Assembly: GCF_038051945.1 (NCBI RefSeq)
Contig: NZ_CP150302.1
Span: forward strand, 4,588,001-4,652,000
Direction: 5' to 3'
Length of the DNA: 64,000 nucleotides
Origin: Paenibacillus sp. FSL H3-0469
GTDB lineage: Bacteria > Bacillota > Bacilli > Paenibacillales > Paenibacillaceae
Made by a program: the position numbers and the translations under genes. Under the pieces are notes generated by a model. That model saw nothing but the letters and a program-made list of their open reading frames with translations. It ran no database searches and had not been told where the DNA came from. Positions 25,010 to 33,644 of this stretch are shown one piece after another (position 1 is the first letter of the stretch; each line of letters begins with the position of its first letter).

Positions 25010-25573
25010 GTGAGTACGCCACTCAATTTAAAGCTGGACCCTGAGAAAGTAAAAGAAATGCCGATGGTAGACCTGGCCTTCCTGGTGCTTAAGGCAGCCA
25101 ATACGCCTTACTACTACCGTGATCTGATGGTGGAGGTTGCCAAGCTGCGCGGGTTGACCGATCAAGAGAGCCAAGATACGATCGCCCAGCTATATACCGA
25201 GATTAATATTGACGGGCGTTTTGCCTGTGTCGGAACCAACCTGTGGGGCCTGAAGCGCTGGTACCCGCTCGAACGCTCCGATGACCCTGTCGGCAACACC
25301 AAGCGTGTGCGGATCATCAACGATGAAGACGACGATCTGGAAGATGACGACTTTACCGATGAAGAAGAGAATTATGCTGCTGAGGAAGAGGATTTCGATG
25401 CGATTGATGAAGATCGCGACGACCTCTATTCCGACGACGACAGCGAAGAGGAAGTTGACGAAGATGTGGTCATCGATGAAGACGACATTGACGAAGACGA
25501 ATCGGATGATGAAGATTCCGAAGACGGCGAAGAAGACGATGCCGACGATGAGGACGAGGAAGATAAATTTTAG
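25010..25573 (+). CDS. rpoE: RNA polymerase delta subunit
   Basis: A 187-residue accessory subunit of Gram-positive RNA polymerase that speeds recycling and makes promoters sensitive to the starting NTP. The folded N-terminal HARE-HTH domain (about 1-90) ends with INIDGRFACVGTNLWGLKRWYP, the family's best-conserved segment; the rest (about 105-187) is almost only Asp and Glu, as expected. The first ATG in frame is 24986, but GTG 25010 starts the family-typical N-terminus and follows GAGAGGAAG, so I chose it. It precedes pyrG as in B. subtilis. Confidence 0.95.
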   Translation: MSTPLNLKLDPEKVKEMPMVDLAFLVLKAANTPYYYRDLMVEVAKLRGLTDQESQDTIAQLYTEINIDGRFACVGTNLWGLKRWYPLERSDDPVGNTKRVRIINDEDDDLEDDDFTDEEENYAAEEEDFDAIDEDRDDLYSDDDSEEEVDEDVVIDEDDIDEDESDDEDSEDGEEDDADDEDEEDKF

Positions 25574-25676
25574 AACAGTCTTTGCAGCGGCGCAATTCCT
25601 CCCTTGACAGGGGCGGGACGCTCAGAGTAAACTATTGCATGGGCTTATAATGAAAGTTAATATTGTTTTCTAAAAT

Positions 25677-25714
25677 AAAAAGTGCCCCGGGTCTACGGGT
25701 GTCACTTTTTTGTT
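25677..25714 (+). terminator. rpoE terminator
   Basis: AAAAGTG-CCCG-loop-CGGG-TGT-CACTTTTTTG with a further run of T after it, about 100 nt past rpoE. Confidence 0.8.
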
Positions 25715-25915
25715 TTTTTACAAGATAAGATGGATAGGATTCGCTTAATTTGTATGCCAAGAAGCTGCGGTTTTCCGCGGTTTCCAGGCTGCCGGCCTTG
25801 AATTTTGGCGAGTGGAAGCAACTTTCGGGTTCCCCGGTTGGATGATGGAAAAAAGGGATACGATAAGAGGCAAGCGTCCCCTGAATTTCTGGACTTTATT
25901 TAGGAGGGTTTTACA
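25715..25915 (+). other. pyrG leader region
   Basis: This region has no gene. It contains a small hairpin (GCGG-TTTT-CCGC at 25767-25778). In B. subtilis pyrG is governed by CTP-sensitive reiterative transcription from a GGGC start with a leader terminator; I looked for that start and terminator here and could not identify them with confidence. Confidence 0.4.
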
Positions 25916-27523
25916 GTGACAAAGTATATTTTCGTAACGGGTGGCGTTGTGTCTTCCCTTGGCAAAGGCATTACCGCTGCTTCGCTGGGCAGATTGCTCA
26001 AGAACAGAGGTCTCAAGGTAACGATCCAGAAATTCGATCCTTACATTAACGTGGACCCGGGAACAATGAGTCCTTATCAGCACGGGGAAGTATTCGTGAC
26101 TGATGACGGGGCGGAGACAGACCTTGACCTTGGGCATTACGAGCGGTTTATTGACATTAACCTGTCCAAGAACAGCAACGTAACCACAGGCAAAATCTAT
26201 TCCTCGGTCATCAGCAAAGAACGCCGCGGGGAATACTTAGGGGGAACCGTGCAGGTTATCCCGCATATTACGAATGAAATCAAGGAACGTGTCTTCCGTG
26301 CGGGCCGTGAGACCGGCTCTGATGTAGTCATTACCGAAATAGGCGGCACTGTGGGCGACATCGAGAGTCTGCCGTTCATGGAAGCGATCCGTCAGATCAA
26401 GAGCGACATCGGCCGGGAGAATGTCATGTACATTCACGTGACCCTGATTCCTTATATCAAAGCAGCCGGAGAAGTCAAAACAAAGCCGACCCAACACAGT
26501 GTCAAGGAGCTGCGCAGCATCGGGATTCAGCCCAATGTGATCGTATGCCGTACGGAATATCCGCTCACCGACGATATGAAAGCCAAGCTGGCTCTGTTCT
26601 GTGATATCGATGCGAACGCCGTTGTGGAATGCCGCGATGCCTCGACGCTCTATGAGGTGCCGCTGAATCTGCGCGACGAAGGCCTGGATGAGATTGTCGT
26701 CAACCACTTGAAGCTGACTACTCCTGCGCCGGATATGCGTGAATGGGAGAGCATGCTGGAGCGGATTCAGAAGCTGGAGCGTACCGTTGAGATTGCTATC
26801 GTCGGCAAGTATGTGGCGCTGCACGATGCTTATCTGAGTGTGGTTGAATCCCTGTCCCATGCCGGATTTGCCTCCAATGCCGAAGTGAAGCTCCGGTGGG
26901 TCGATGCAGAGCTGGTGACCGATGAGAATGTGGACGAGCTGCTGGGCGGCATCGGCGGCATTCTGGTTCCAGGCGGCTTCGGCGACCGGGGAATCGAAGG
27001 CAAGATCTCGGCCATCCGCTATGCGCGGGAGCAGTCCATCCCGTTCTTCGGCATTTGCCTGGGAATGCAGGTGTCTGTCATCGAGTACGGCCGTTCCATG
27101 CTGGGACTGGCAGGAGCGAACAGCTCCGAGATCGATCCTGCGACTCCGCATCCGCTGATTGACCTTCTGCCAGAGCAGAAGGATGTCGAAGATATGGGCG
27201 GCACGATGCGCCTCGGTCTGTATCCTTGCAAGCTTTTGCCGGATTCCCTGGCTATGTCCTGCTATGACGATGAGCTGGTCTATGAGCGTCACCGTCACCG
27301 GTATGAGTTCAACAATGCTTACCGTGATGAGATGGAGAAGGCAGGTCTGGTTATTTCCGGAACCTCCCCTGACGGACGTTTGGTGGAGATTGTCGAGCTG
27401 CCGGGTCACCCGTGGTTCCTGTCTGTGCAATTCCATCCGGAATTCACCTCCCGTCCGAACCGTCCGCAGCCGCTGTTCCGTGAATTTGTCAAAGCCTCAC
27501 TTACACATTCCGAGCAAATGTAA
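25916..27523 (+). CDS. pyrG: CTP synthase
   Basis: A 535-residue enzyme that makes CTP from UTP, ATP and glutamine. The N-terminal synthetase domain (1-265) begins KYIFVTGGVVSSLGKGITAAS with the P-loop and shows the DPYINVDPGTMSPYQHGEV segment; the C-terminal class I glutaminase domain has nucleophile C381 in FGICLGMQ and the His/Glu pair in FHPEF. The start is GTG, 8 nt after AGGAGGG. The order rpoE-pyrG-spo0F-fbaA is the B. subtilis one. Confidence 0.98.
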   Translation: MTKYIFVTGGVVSSLGKGITAASLGRLLKNRGLKVTIQKFDPYINVDPGTMSPYQHGEVFVTDDGAETDLDLGHYERFIDINLSKNSNVTTGKIYSSVISKERRGEYLGGTVQVIPHITNEIKERVFRAGRETGSDVVITEIGGTVGDIESLPFMEAIRQIKSDIGRENVMYIHVTLIPYIKAAGEVKTKPTQHSVKELRSIGIQPNVIVCRTEYPLTDDMKAKLALFCDIDANAVVECRDASTLYEVPLNLRDEGLDEIVVNHLKLTTPAPDMREWESMLERIQKLERTVEIAIVGKYVALHDAYLSVVESLSHAGFASNAEVKLRWVDAELVTDENVDELLGGIGGILVPGGFGDRGIEGKISAIRYAREQSIPFFGICLGMQVSVIEYGRSMLGLAGANSSEIDPATPHPLIDLLPEQKDVEDMGGTMRLGLYPCKLLPDSLAMSCYDDELVYERHRHRYEFNNAYRDEMEKAGLVISGTSPDGRLVEIVELPGHPWFLSVQFHPEFTSRPNRPQPLFREFVKASLTHSEQM

Positions 27524-27556
27524 TTATAGAATGACTAGGCCACACAGGCCTGTGGG

Positions 27557-27583
27557 AGCTCCCGGTAAGGGAGCTTCTTTTTT
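27557..27583 (+). terminator. pyrG terminator
   Basis: AGCTCCC-GGTAA-GGGAGCT followed by TCTTTTTT, about 35 nt past pyrG. A separate short palindrome (CACAGGCCTGTG) lies just before it. Confidence 0.88.
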
Positions 27584-27630
27584 GAAAACACCTCCTTTAC
27601 ACAATAGCTCCCGGAATGCAAGGGGACTGT

Positions 27631-27652
27631 ATTCCCGCTTTTTCAGCGGAAT
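27631..27652. repeat. Short inverted repeat upstream of spo0F
   Basis: ATTCCCGC (27631-27638) can pair with GCGGAAT (27646-27652) across a 7-nt loop, with one bulged base. It has no T-tract and no obvious role. I saw no second copy in the window. Confidence 0.4.
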
Positions 27653-27696
27653 TCCTCCTTTATATGGCATAGATTTACGCATTTTAGCCAATTAGC

Positions 27697-27721
27697 AGGA
27701 TTTTGGCTGCAAAGCACGAAT
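27697..27721 (+). promoter_or_regulatory. Probable sigma-H promoter of spo0F
   Basis: AGGATTT (27697-27703) and GAAT (27718-27721) are 14 nt apart, matching the sigma-H consensus AGGANNT-N14-GAAT, about 95 nt before spo0F. The B. subtilis spo0F gene is also read by sigma-H. I saw no clear Spo0A box beside it. Confidence 0.6.
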
Positions 27722-27815
27722 AATAGGTTTCGTATAGACTAAGTTGAAGCGGGGCCGTTAGCTGTTGAGAGGGCGCGGTATGGACAATCTGCCTTAAACT
27801 CTGGGAGGGTATCGT

Positions 27816-28202
27816 ATGGAAAAGAAGAAAGTGTTAATCGTCGACGATCAGAATGGAATCCGGATTCTTCTCATGGAAGTATTCAATAGTGAAGGTTATG
27901 CCACCTTTCAGGCAGCTAACGGGAAATTGGCGCTGGACATTGTCAGGAACGAATCGCCGGATATGGTCTTGCTGGATATGAAAATTCCGGGGATGGACGG
28001 ACTCGAGATTCTCAAGCATCTGAAGGAGCTTAATCCGGCGATCAAGGTCATTATGATGACGGCCTACGGAGAGCTCGACATGATTAAGGAAGCGACTAAG
28101 CTGGGAGCCCTGATGCATTTTACCAAGCCGTTTGATATCGATGAGATGCGTGTTGCCGTCAATATGCACCTGCACAACAAATCAGTAGACCAATGCAGCT
28201 AG
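27816..28202 (+). CDS. spo0F: Sporulation phosphorelay protein Spo0F
   Basis: A 128-residue lone receiver domain that takes phosphate from sporulation kinases and passes it to Spo0B and then Spo0A. All receiver residues stand at the same numbers as in B. subtilis: D10, D11, phospho-acceptor D54, T82 and K104. There is no output domain. The neighbours pyrG before and fbaA after are as in B. subtilis. GGGAGGG precedes the ATG. The kinase at 2248-4578 is a likely donor. Confidence 0.96.
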   Translation: MEKKKVLIVDDQNGIRILLMEVFNSEGYATFQAANGKLALDIVRNESPDMVLLDMKIPGMDGLEILKHLKELNPAIKVIMMTAYGELDMIKEATKLGALMHFTKPFDIDEMRVAVNMHLHNKSVDQCS

Positions 28203-28287
28203 CTTAGAAAAATAGAGTTTGGGGACATCCTGTTATGGATACGCTAAAAGAGGAAATGATCCGCCGGCAAAGGGTTGGCTGAATATC

Positions 28288-28308
28288 GTCCCACCGGGAC
28301 ATTTTTTT
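28288..28308 (+). terminator. Weak terminator after spo0F
   Basis: GTCCC-ACC-GGGAC followed by ATTTTTTT. The stem is only 5 bp, but the T-tract is strong. Confidence 0.5.
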
Positions 28309-28318
28309 GTGTATCCTA

Positions 28319-28348
28319 TTTAGTATTTAACACAGGATGTGCTATAAT
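28319..28348 (+). promoter_or_regulatory. fbaA promoter
   Basis: TGCTATAAT (extended -10, hexamer 28343-28348) with a TTTAGT -35 18 nt upstream of the hexamer, 60 nt before fbaA. Confidence 0.6.
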
Positions 28349-28407
28349 AGGCCTGTATGTGATGTCGGCTTATATAAGCAACCCAATATTTTAGGAGGAT
28401 TGAAACC

Positions 28408-29262
28408 ATGCCATTAGTATCTATGACAGACATGTTGACCAAAGCACTTGAAGGAAAATATGCAGTTGGCCAGTTCAACATCAACAACCTGGAGTGGACG
28501 CAAGCGATTCTTGGTGCAGCAGAAGAAGAGAAGTCACCGGTAATCCTTGGCGTATCCGAAGGCGCAGCTCGTCACATGGGCGGCTTCACCACAGTAGTTA
28601 AGATGGTTGAAGGTCTTATTCATGACATGAAAATCACCGTTCCTGTAGCCATCCACTTGGACCACGGTTCAAGCTTTGACAAATGTAAAGATGCTATCGA
28701 TGCCGGCTTCACTTCCGTAATGATCGACGGCTCCCACCACCCAATCGACGAGAACATTGAAATGACTAAAAAAGTCGTTGACTATGCTCACGCTAAAGGT
28801 GTTTCTGTAGAAGCAGAAGTTGGTACTGTAGGCGGACAGGAAGATGACGTTATCGGCGGCATCCAATACGCTGACCTTAACGAATGCGTACGCATCGTTA
28901 AAGAAACAGGCATCGACACTCTGGCTCCTGCACTGGGTTCCGTACACGGTCCTTACCTGGGCGAACCAAACCTTGGATTCAAGGAAATGGAAGAAATCCG
29001 CGATGCAGTCAACCTTCCGCTGGTACTTCACGGCGGTACTGGTATCCCGGTACATGACATTCAGAAATCCATCTCCCTGGGTACTTCCAAGATCAACGTT
29101 AACACTGAGAACCAAATCGCGTTCGCTAAGGTTGTCCGCGAAGTTCTTGCTGCTAAGCCGGATGCTTACGATCCGCGTACATTCATCGCACCAGGCCGCG
29201 ATGCTATCAAGCAGACTGTTATCGGCAAAATCCGCGAATTCGGATCCAACAACAAAGCCTAA
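28408..29262 (+). CDS. fbaA: Class II fructose-bisphosphate aldolase
   Basis: A 284-residue zinc aldolase of glycolysis and gluconeogenesis, splitting fructose 1,6-bisphosphate into two triose phosphates. H83-L-D85-H86 holds the catalytic Asp and a zinc His; SVEAEVGTVGGQEDDV and HGGTGIP carry further metal and phosphate ligands. Codon use is strongly biased to highly expressed codons (CGT, GGT, AAC), unlike its neighbours. AGGAGGA precedes the ATG, and a good promoter lies upstream. In B. subtilis tal (ywjH) follows; here a repeat element and murA follow instead. Confidence 0.97.
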   Translation: MPLVSMTDMLTKALEGKYAVGQFNINNLEWTQAILGAAEEEKSPVILGVSEGAARHMGGFTTVVKMVEGLIHDMKITVPVAIHLDHGSSFDKCKDAIDAGFTSVMIDGSHHPIDENIEMTKKVVDYAHAKGVSVEAEVGTVGGQEDDVIGGIQYADLNECVRIVKETGIDTLAPALGSVHGPYLGEPNLGFKEMEEIRDAVNLPLVLHGGTGIPVHDIQKSISLGTSKINVNTENQIAFAKVVREVLAAKPDAYDPRTFIAPGRDAIKQTVIGKIREFGSNNKA

Positions 29263-29314
29263 GTATTACCCTGCCGCATAACGTTTTTCCGCACAAGCTA
29301 TTTCGTTTTCCTCA

Positions 29315-29357
29315 GAAACGGGTGCCGTCCTTCAGGTAAGGACGGCGCAGCCGTTTC
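29315..29357 (+). repeat. Interspersed palindromic repeat, copy 4
   Basis: GAAACGG-GT-GCCGTCCTT-CAGGT-AAGGACGGC-GCAG-CCGTTTC. In this copy the inner stem is a perfect 9 bp, the best support that the family folds as two stacked helices. The flanks differ from those of copies 2, 3 and 5 (no CTCGCT, TTCTT after). Confidence 0.78.
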
Positions 29358-29459
29358 TTCTTCTAATCACCAATCACGTGTAGTCCTTATGTCACCTTAA
29401 GCCACAACTGGTATTGCCACAACAAGCTGCAATACACGTAGGGGGAACCAGATAAATTT

Positions 29460-30713
29460 ATGGAAAAATTAATGATTGGCGGCGGACGTCCGCTAGAGGG
29501 CGTTGTTACCATCAGCGGAGCAAAGAATAGCGCCATTGCGCTTATTCCCGCAGCAATTTTGGCGGAGTCTGAAGTTGTGCTGGATAATTTGCCTGCGCTT
29601 AGTGATGTTGCCGTTTACTCCGAAATTCTGGAGGAGCTTGGCGCGAGCGTGTCTTGGACAGGCAGCCAAATGAGAATTAATCCCTCCCGTATCGTATCCA
29701 TTCCCATGCCTAACGGACCGGTGAAGAAGCTCCGGGCCTCTTATTATATGATGGGCGCACTTTTGGGCCGGTTTAAGGAAGCGACCATTGGATTACCCGG
29801 CGGCTGTAATTTTGAGCCCCGTCCGATTGACCAGCATATCAAAGGCTTTGAGGCGCTTGGTGCGACTGTTACCAATGATCATGGCTCGATTCACCTGTAT
29901 GCCAAAGAACTGCGCGGTGCTAAGATCTATCTGGATGTATCCAGTGTCGGTGCCACCATTAACATTATGCTCGCGGCCTCCCGTGCCAAAGGCTCTACAA
30001 TTATTGAAAATGCGGCTAAAGAGCCTGAGATTATAGATGTAGCTACCCTGCTCAACTCCATGGGCGCTGTTATTAAGGGCGCCGGTACCGAAACGATCCG
30101 GATTGAAGGCGTAAGTGAAATGCACGGCTGCCGCCATTCGATCATTCCTGACCGTATTCAAGCTGGAACATATATGATTGCCGCTGCGGCTACGCGGGGC
30201 AATGTCTTAATTGATAACGTGATTCCCAAGCATCTGGAGGCGCTCACTGCCAAGCTGCTGGAAATGGGAGTAGACATAGAAGAACTGGATGAGAGTATCC
30301 GGGTGATCGGCAAGGCCAAGTACCAGCACGCGGATGTCAAGGCGCTGATCTATCCCGGTTTCGCAACTGATCTGCAATCTCCAATGACGAGTATGCTGAC
30401 TCAGGCTGAAGGCGTTAGCGTCCTGAGCGATTTCGTCTACAGCAACCGGTTCAAGCATGTTCCTGAATTGGTTCGCATGGGCGCTAAGATTCGTGTAGAA
30501 GGACGTTCCGCAATCATTGAAGGCGGTCCGCTGAATGCAGCCAAAGTGAAGGCCGCTGATCTTCGTGCAGGCGCAGCCCTGGTGATTGCCGGTCTTACTG
30601 TTGAAGAAGGTATCACCGAAGTGACAGGTGTAGAGTATATCGACCGCGGTTATGACAACCTCGTAAGTAATCTTCGCAGTTTGGGAGCCGATGTCTGGCG
30701 CGAGAACGAATAA
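29460..30713 (+). CDS. murA: UDP-N-acetylglucosamine 1-carboxyvinyltransferase
   Basis: A 417-residue enzyme of the first committed step of peptidoglycan precursor synthesis, adding enolpyruvate to UDP-GlcNAc. The inside-out alpha/beta barrel pair is recognisable, with the conserved K22-N23 near the N-terminus and catalytic C116 in LPGGCNFEPRPIDQHI. This wording and the place between fbaA and rho match the second B. subtilis copy (MurAB/MurZ), so another murA may exist elsewhere. AGGGGGAACC precedes the ATG. Confidence 0.96.
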   Translation: MEKLMIGGGRPLEGVVTISGAKNSAIALIPAAILAESEVVLDNLPALSDVAVYSEILEELGASVSWTGSQMRINPSRIVSIPMPNGPVKKLRASYYMMGALLGRFKEATIGLPGGCNFEPRPIDQHIKGFEALGATVTNDHGSIHLYAKELRGAKIYLDVSSVGATINIMLAASRAKGSTIIENAAKEPEIIDVATLLNSMGAVIKGAGTETIRIEGVSEMHGCRHSIIPDRIQAGTYMIAAAATRGNVLIDNVIPKHLEALTAKLLEMGVDIEELDESIRVIGKAKYQHADVKALIYPGFATDLQSPMTSMLTQAEGVSVLSDFVYSNRFKHVPELVRMGAKIRVEGRSAIIEGGPLNAAKVKAADLRAGAALVIAGLTVEEGITEVTGVEYIDRGYDNLVSNLRSLGADVWRENE

Positions 30714-30719
30714 GGAGAA

Positions 30720-30780
30720 TACCCGGATTGGTATGGACAGAAATTGGCTGCTCAGTGCATATCTCCTTCCAATTCGGGTA
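30720..30780 (+). promoter_or_regulatory. Long-loop hairpin in the rho leader
   Basis: TACCCGGATTGG (30720-30731) pairs with CCAATTCGGGTA (30769-30780), 12 bp with one G-U, over a 37-nt loop. There is no T-tract after it, so it is not a simple terminator. It lies 79 nt before rho and could serve in leader control or mark the 3' end of murA. Confidence 0.45.
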
Positions 30781-30858
30781 ATCCTATCCTAATAAGCATT
30801 TTCATAGACTCATAGTTTAGAACTCATCATACACAAATTGAATAGGTGGTTATAGCAC

Positions 30859-32217
30859 ATGGATCTTCAAATTTCCGATCTGGAAGAAATGAAGCTTACC
30901 GATCTGTATAAGCTGGCCAAGAAATACCAGATCCCTTATTACGGAACGCTTAAGAAGCGGGAGTTAATCTTCGCTATTCTTAGAGCACAGGCAGAGCAGA
31001 GCGGCCTAATGTTTATGGAAGGCGTGCTTGAGATTCTGCCGGAAGGCTATGGCTTCCTTCGGCCGATCAACTACTTGCCAAGTGCAGAGGATATTTATAT
31101 CTCCGCATCGCAGATCCGCAAGTTTGACCTTAGAAGCGGTGACCTGGTCTCCGGGAAATGCCGGACGCCCAAAGAGAACGAACGCTATTTCGGACTCTTG
31201 CAGGTGAATGCCGTCAACGGCGAGAACCCGGCAACTGCAGCTGAACGGTTACATTTTCCGGCGCTTACGCCGCTTTATCCGCAAGATAAGCTGCCGCTCG
31301 AAACTTCCCCAACCCATTTATCGACCCGTATCATGGATTTGCTTGCTCCTGTAGGTCTGGGGCAGCGCGGTTTGATTGTAGCACCTCCCAAAGCAGGGAA
31401 GACGCTCCTCCTCAAAGAAATTGCCAACAGTATCTCTACGAACAATCCCGAGATTGCACTGTTTGTTCTGCTGATTGATGAACGTCCCGAGGAAGTAACG
31501 GATATGCAGCGTTCGGTTAAAGGTGAGGTAGTGGCTTCGACATTTGACGAGCTGCCGGAGAATCATATCAAAGTAGCAGAGCTTGTACTCCAGCGTGCGC
31601 TGCGCCTGGTAGAGCACAAGAAGGATGTTGTCATTCTGCTGGACAGCATTACCCGTCTTGCCCGTGCCTACAATCTCGTAGTTCCGCCATCCGGCCGCAC
31701 GCTTAGCGGAGGGATTGATCCTGCCGCGTTCCATCGGCCAAAACGGTTCTTCGGTTCCGCACGTAACGTGGAGGAGGGCGGCAGCTTAACTATTCTTGCC
31801 ACCGCACTGATTGATACCGGATCACGGATGGATGATATTATTTATGAGGAATTCAAGGGTACAGGGAACATGGAGCTCCATCTGGACCGTAAGCTGGCTG
31901 AACGCCGGATCTTCCCGGCAATCGATATCCGCCGTTCCGGTACACGCCGTGAAGAAGTATTGCTTAGCAAGGAAGAGCTGGATACAATCTGGTCGATCCG
32001 TAAAAATATGAATGAATCCTATGACTTCGTAGAAGGATTCCTGAAGAAGCTGCGTGACAGCAAGACGAATGCGGAGTTCCTGGCCTCCTTCGATGTGGCT
32101 GGAGGCAAGGACTCCTCGTCAGCAAGCGGTACGGCCAGCAAAGGCGGTACCTCGAACAGCGGCTCGTCCGCCCGCCGCACCACGCGTCCCAAGGCGCCTA
32201 CTGTGCCGACTACCTGA
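30859..32217 (+). CDS. rho: Transcription termination factor Rho
   Basis: A 452-residue RNA-dependent ATPase that releases transcripts. Order: N-terminal helical Rho_N (about 5-45), cold-shock-like RNA-binding domain (about 50-125, EGYGFLRP), and the ATPase core with Walker A 175-APPKAGKT-182, Walker B (VVILLDSITRLARAYN) and the arginine-finger region. It runs about 25 residues past the B. subtilis protein, ending in a Ser/Gly/Thr tail with Lys/Arg (about 418-452) that looks disordered. AGGTGG precedes the ATG. Confidence 0.97.
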   Translation: MDLQISDLEEMKLTDLYKLAKKYQIPYYGTLKKRELIFAILRAQAEQSGLMFMEGVLEILPEGYGFLRPINYLPSAEDIYISASQIRKFDLRSGDLVSGKCRTPKENERYFGLLQVNAVNGENPATAAERLHFPALTPLYPQDKLPLETSPTHLSTRIMDLLAPVGLGQRGLIVAPPKAGKTLLLKEIANSISTNNPEIALFVLLIDERPEEVTDMQRSVKGEVVASTFDELPENHIKVAELVLQRALRLVEHKKDVVILLDSITRLARAYNLVVPPSGRTLSGGIDPAAFHRPKRFFGSARNVEEGGSLTILATALIDTGSRMDDIIYEEFKGTGNMELHLDRKLAERRIFPAIDIRRSGTRREEVLLSKEELDTIWSIRKNMNESYDFVEGFLKKLRDSKTNAEFLASFDVAGGKDSSSASGTASKGGTSNSGSSARRTTRPKAPTVPTT

Positions 32218-32242
32218 GAATAGATAACAAGAGGAGAATAAC

Positions 32243-33520
32243 ATGTATTTGGTATATGCCGACGAACAAGGAAACGTATATGATCATCCCGAGCTGTATG
32301 GCCTGGCCCGCAGTGGCGATATGATCGTTGAGATACTGGAGGAAGAGCTGGTTCCGCTGCCTGAGGGGGCTACGCTGGTCGGGCTTCCGAGCACGCGGGC
32401 GATTGGGATGAATCCGGAGACCGGTGAGATGCTGCCCCTGCCGGCAGGTTCGCAGGCTGTCGGAGCCTTGCTGCCGCAGGGATACACCCGTCTGTGCCTT
32501 CCCGGTTACGTCAAGACAGACAAGACCTACAAGCTTCCGCTCTTTGGATATTCCGCTGTAGTATGGAAGGACGGCGGTTTCTATGTGGCGGCTGATCTTA
32601 CTGATGATCCGGAGCAGTGGAACCCGCTTAACTGCGACCGGGACGATGTGAAGACCGGTGTGGGCGAACTGACTGCCAAGTACCCGGAGAACCGCCTGTA
32701 TAATCACTTGTCCAACTGTGCGCTGGAATATGAATGCTTAACCTCGTCCAATACCTTCCTAGGCCGCTGGGAAGGGGCTGTTCCGGTCTCATACTCCTGT
32801 AACGCCGGCTGCTTCGGTTGTATCTCTGAACAGCCCGATGACAGCGGGTTTGTGTCCCCGCAGACCCGGATGAACTTCCGTCCGGCTGTGAACGAAGTAT
32901 CGCAAGTGATGCTGGAGCACCTGAAGACGCCGGAATCCATTGTCAGCTTTGGACAGGGCTGTGAAGGTGAGCCTTCTACGCAGGCGAAGCTGATTATTGA
33001 ATCTATCCGTGAAGTCCGGTCCATTACCGATATGGGCTATATCAATATCAACACCAATGCCGGCTTAAGCGATCATATCCGCGGCATTGTCGATGCCGGT
33101 CTTGATCTGATGCGGGTTAGTACCATCAGCGCGCTGGATGACCATTATAACGCCTATTACAAGCCTCGCGGGTATACGCTGGCTAACGTAGAGAAGTCGC
33201 TGAAGTACGCTGCCTCACAAGGCGTATATACCTCCATTAACTATTTGATTTTCCCGGGGGTTACTGACCGTGAGGAAGAGATTGAAGCGATGGTGGAGTT
33301 CGTCAGACGTACCGATCTTAAGCTAATTCAGATGCGTAATCTCAATATTGACCCGGAGAGCTATCTGGAGCTTATTCCCCCTGCACGGGGCGAGATCCTT
33401 GGCATGAAGACCATGCTAGAGATCTTCCGTGAGGAGCTCCCGGAGGTTGTAATTGGTTCCTTCACCCATGTTCCCCCTGCTGAGCTGGCCCGTGCCAAGC
33501 AGCGCAGAGTGCAGCTTTAG
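32243..33520 (+). CDS. Radical SAM protein of unknown function
   Basis: A 425-residue protein. Residues 1-170 form a domain that I do not recognise, made of strand-like segments. The radical SAM core follows with C186-x3-C190-x2-C193 (CNAGCFGC), which binds the 4Fe-4S cluster used to cleave S-adenosylmethionine; FGQGCEGEPS fits the next (GGE-like) SAM-contact motif. No SPASM or B12 domain is evident. It lies between rho and rpmE, 25 nt after rho with its own AGAGGAG site, so it may share the rho message. The place is occupied by no such gene in B. subtilis. The substrate is unknown. Confidence 0.85.
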   Translation: MYLVYADEQGNVYDHPELYGLARSGDMIVEILEEELVPLPEGATLVGLPSTRAIGMNPETGEMLPLPAGSQAVGALLPQGYTRLCLPGYVKTDKTYKLPLFGYSAVVWKDGGFYVAADLTDDPEQWNPLNCDRDDVKTGVGELTAKYPENRLYNHLSNCALEYECLTSSNTFLGRWEGAVPVSYSCNAGCFGCISEQPDDSGFVSPQTRMNFRPAVNEVSQVMLEHLKTPESIVSFGQGCEGEPSTQAKLIIESIREVRSITDMGYININTNAGLSDHIRGIVDAGLDLMRVSTISALDDHYNAYYKPRGYTLANVEKSLKYAASQGVYTSINYLIFPGVTDREEEIEAMVEFVRRTDLKLIQMRNLNIDPESYLELIPPARGEILGMKTMLEIFREELPEVVIGSFTHVPPAELARAKQRRVQL

Positions 33521-33644
33521 GCTTTAGGTTTTAAGAACGGCTGGCCTATTGCAGAGCCTGGGCTTCACATGCTAGAATGTAGCTTGCGTAATCATATAAC
33601 TCTAGGCCCGCATGAGGCTTAGGGCGTGAGAGGTGAGATTTTAT

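Noticed and set aside
25715..25915. CTP-sensitive pyrG attenuator as in B. subtilis
   Set aside because: No GGGC start next to a promoter and no leader terminator could be pointed out.
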